A DNA stretch of 30,400 nucleotides from Trichinella spiralis (Eukaryota; Nematoda; Enoplea; Trichinellida; Trichinellidae), in the NCBI GenBank assembly GCA_000181795.3, contig CM012953.1, forward strand, positions 16,262,078 through 16,292,477, given 5' to 3'. Positions 27,565 to 30,400 of the stretch are shown one piece after another (the stretch's first letter is position 1; every line of letters begins with the position of its first letter). The translations under genes were made by a program, and so were the position numbers. The notes beneath the pieces are model-generated. The model had not been told where the DNA came from. It did not search any database and saw only the letters and a program-made list of their open reading frames with translations.

Positions 27565-30400
27565 TTATGCAAAGTACATGATTCTTTTAACTCTTTTGTG
27601 AAGTGCAATTATATTAGACAATTCTGTTTTCACGGATTCGGCTTTATTGCTGGAACTACTACTACTACTACTACCACTACTACTATTACTGTCTTCATCA
27701 GAACACTTTTCCACTAGACCAGAATTTCTAAAAAATAAAAACCAATCATTCATTCATTTTTAAATAAGTTAATTAATCAAACTTACAATGCTGCAAGAAC
27801 ATGATAACGAGCACGGGCGCAAACTAAATCTGCAAAATACACTGGTGCTGGTATACTGACAGACCGAGCACATCTACCATACAGATGGCATAAATAGTAT
27901 GTAATCGATTGCATGACATTCGCATCCATGTTGCTTTCATCAAACAGCACATGATATCGCGTCGGTCTACTAGTTCCCTGCAATTCAAATAATAATAATA
28001 ATAAAGATTCAAAACATTTCACAAAGTCATACTTGAATTCCATGATGACTGCACAAAAAGAAATCATATTCATCAGGAGATGTCACTACTCTATCGATAA
28101 CAGTACCAGCAGGGATGTTTTTCCCGCGTCCTCGTGCTGCAGCTTCATCACAACAAAAAAATCGAGCATGATGTCGCTTTTGAACCACAATAAACGTAAT
28201 CAACGGCCGGTAATTTGTTGCAACTGATTTGCAAGCCCTACGAAGAGCAGACAGTTCTTCTTCCAAAACCTTTTTAAAAAAATAAATTTTTACTTTGCTT
28301 TAATTAATGATACAACACAATTTCACCTGCATAAATTGACCTTCGGATACTCCATCTCGATAAACAATAATATTTTTCGGAGCCGTACCATTAACATCAA
28401 GATATTCCAGTAAACGTTCAGAAAATTGTTCGATAAATCCAGTGATCAGTTCTTGCTTCGCTGGCTGTAGTTTCACCGAAGCATGAAACTTCGTCACTTT
28501 TGTATCCACATTTCCAACAACCTTCAAATCAAAAACATTCCTTCAATAATTTGAAAGTACAATACCATGAATAATACCCACCGAAGCTATTGATGGTAAA
28601 TGCGTTTCTACAGCAGATGGATGAACCACATCCACACCAATTACCAATGCATTATTCTTATACAAATAATTATCCAAACTAAACAAAAAACTTCCATTCA
28701 AGAATTTTTCATACGCATTCATCAATTCAATATCATACATTTCATCTTCCAGTAATTTTGTATTGATGCCACCAATTTTCATATTTATTTTCATCGCAAT
28801 ATTTAACATCGTCGAATAGCTCTTCTTTATTGCCACATCGCTTATTGTTTTCGGTAATACACACTGAGTGACCAATCCAAAAGTGATATCACCACAAGAT
28901 TTCACTTGAGCTTCAAAAAGGTAAAAATACATTCAACATTAATAAAATAAATTTCATCATATAACAACAAAATAATTATTACCATATTGTTCAGATGAAA
29001 ATAACGCGACAAATACCAAATCACATTTTATTCCATCTCTGTCACATTTGTCAGCAATACGTTTTAATACCATTTCTACCGTATCATTTTTTCGCGCTTG
29101 TTCGTAAAATTTTGGGCTGTCCGGCATTTCAATTCCTGTACTACGACATGTTCTGACAATTTGCAGACAGAATTCCCTAAAAATCAAGCAAATAATCAAC
29201 AAAGCTAATTTGATTTATTAATGAAATTTTGCAATACTTACTGTAACATTGATGCTTTATGTGGTGGTAGAAACGATACAAATCCAAATGATTCGCAAGA
29301 AGCAGATTCAAAAAATTTAAATTCATTCGAATTCCATGCTCCATCTTTTGGTGTAAGAATTATTTGCTAAAAACATGAGACAAATTATGAAACAAATATT
29401 TTTCAAAATGAATGATATGCATAATTATTATTTATTTACACGTCCTCCATTTCCTTTACCATATTCCAACCTAGGCGGAGGCAAAACTCGTCCACTAACA
29501 ATCATTGGTTCCGCTTTAATTTGAACGCCAAAACTTTTCAAAAATGGATCATTATTGAAATTTGATTTCTTGACCATGTCCATACACTTTAGAATTCGAG
29601 TAGGAGCGTCTGTCGAAGCAAACTAAATATATAACAATTTATTATTATTATTATTATCAATATTTAAAATCATTAACATACTCGAATTATAGAAGTCGTT
29701 TGACACGCTTTCAATTTCTTGTTGTATCTTTGACAGTTTGCCACTTGACAAAGCTAAATTGACCAAAATAAATTCATTATATTAAAAAAACGTTGAAACA
29801 ATTGTCAGTTTTTTATACTTCAACTGGGAAATAAATTGGTTTTGATTTACTGCCGACTTCAACCAACGGCAAGTTTGGATACTTTAATGGCCCATAAACA
29901 TCACGAAAATATTCCGCAACTGAAACTTCTTTTCCGTCTTTTTCGAATTTCATCGATACTGCCGTACTGAGTATATTTTTAATACGATAAATTCGATCTT
30001 GATTTCGATGTGTTGTATGAATACAGACCCCTAAATTAATAAGAAAAACAATTTTAAATATATTTCAAATATTCCATTGACGATTACCTTTTAATTCTGG
30101 TATCAACAAGTTCAAATGTTCTGGTTGAAGTTGGGTATTCAATCTAAGCTGATTTGGATGAAATCTTACTTCACGTTCATCACCATTCAATATGTCGCAA
30201 ATCAAATTTATCAGTGACTGACGCTTGTAAAAGCAACTGTGTGATACTAAAATCCATTTCAATTATTAAAATTTTTTTTCACCGAAATGAAAAACAATTT
30301 CCATCACACCATCAATATTAATCGCTGGTCGAAAACCATCACATTACGCGCGCAGAAAATGAACAAGGCCTCTTCCATAATTCAATGCCATTTTTTCACG
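27565..30400 (-). CDS. Argonaute (AGO clade), PAZ-MID-PIWI portion, 5' end outside the window
   Basis: A small-RNA-guided silencing protein. Exons on the minus strand: <30,400-30,310, 30,246-30,088, 30,030-29,819, 29,753-29,682, 29,622-29,440, 29,366-29,242, 29,176-28,983, 28,910-28,582, 28,521-28,327, 28,269-28,033, 27,977-27,787 and 27,727-27,565. All phases agree, and introns are 55-80 bases. PAZ has [12 protein letters not shown] and [14 protein letters not shown]2 has [23 protein letters not shown] keeps the 5'-phosphate pocket residues (Y of SEQYA, K of QVK, Q of TQCV, K of MKINMKIGG). PIWI has [33 protein letters not shown] and [11 protein letters not shown], and ends in the typical MYFA. 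The catalytic set reads D-E-D-D: YFADLV stands where YYAHLV has the histidine. About 716 codons are visible. The outermost exon contains an in-frame TAA (30,344-30,346). Confidence 0.93.
27645..27695 (-). repeat. Serine-coding (AGT/AGC)n microsatellite in the Argonaute C-terminus
   Basis: Plus-strand ctactactactactaccact repeats encode a ~16-residue serine-rich run ([15 protein letters not shown]) between the PIWI domain and the final helix of the protein. The C-terminal tail of AGO proteins is variable, so length changes there are likely tolerated. Confidence 0.8.

Noticed and set aside
27783-28227. Alternative frames over the PIWI exons on both strands
   Set aside because: They overlap well-supported Argonaute exons and show no homology of their own.
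1-30400. tRNA genes, CRISPR arrays, complete rRNA genes, spliced-leader genes
   Set aside because: I looked on both strands for tRNA A/B boxes, evenly spaced repeats and long rRNA stretches. Apart from the short 28S fragments, none was found.

Overview
This is an AT-rich eukaryotic window, most likely from a nematode. Three things suggest this: an Argonaute gene with many 55-75 base GT-AG introns, AT-rich intergenic DNA, and R2 retrotransposons with three zinc fingers. A Trichinella-like worm fits, but that is an inference and not a species call. About 80% of the window is repetitive; confidently recognised host genes lie only in the last 5 kb.

Layout. (1) 1-2,880 is a fold-back structure: a degenerate repeat in inverted orientation around a short loop that holds a ~135 bp pogo/Tc1-like MITE; it probably runs past the left edge. 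(2) 3,317-19,850 is dominated by a very large palindrome. Its high-identity core is 6,453-11,537 against 13,764-19,108, around a 2.2 kb loop made of further inverted repeats. The outer half of each arm is a chain of R2-clade LINEs on opposite strands: remnant R2-C, a 28S rDNA piece, 3'-truncated R2-B, a short 28S piece, then R2-A. R2-A on the left ends exactly at the canonical R2 site in 28S rDNA and is followed by ~144 bp of downstream 28S sequence. The right R2-A keeps the catalytic reverse-transcriptase FADD box but has lost most of its DNA-binding region; the left one keeps the three fingers and Myb motif but has lost the RT core. Both are dead. (3) 21,630-23,150 is another copy of the repeat family that fills the palindrome centre. 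It carries an intact 94-codon ORF with a signal peptide. (4) 23,150-25,200 is AT-rich, with two uncertain exon-like ORFs. (5) 25,283-25,777 is an intronless REEP5/Yop1-type ER-shaping protein gene. A possible 63-aa one-helix membrane protein lies tail-to-tail with it at 25,977-26,168. (6) 27,565 to the right edge, minus strand, is the PAZ, MID and PIWI part of an AGO-clade Argonaute. I resolved twelve exons in consistent phase; the 5' end lies beyond the window.

The R2 chain, the 28S pieces and the inverted duplication look like a relic of rDNA that was inverted, duplicated and then decayed. The arms differ: a MITE and gap sit only in the right arm, the zinc-finger deletion is only on the right, and the RT-core deletion only on the left. 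The palindrome is therefore not one sequence simply mirrored by assembly. Transcription across it would give long double-stranded R2 RNA about 8 kb from an Argonaute gene. That is a testable idea, not something the sequence proves.
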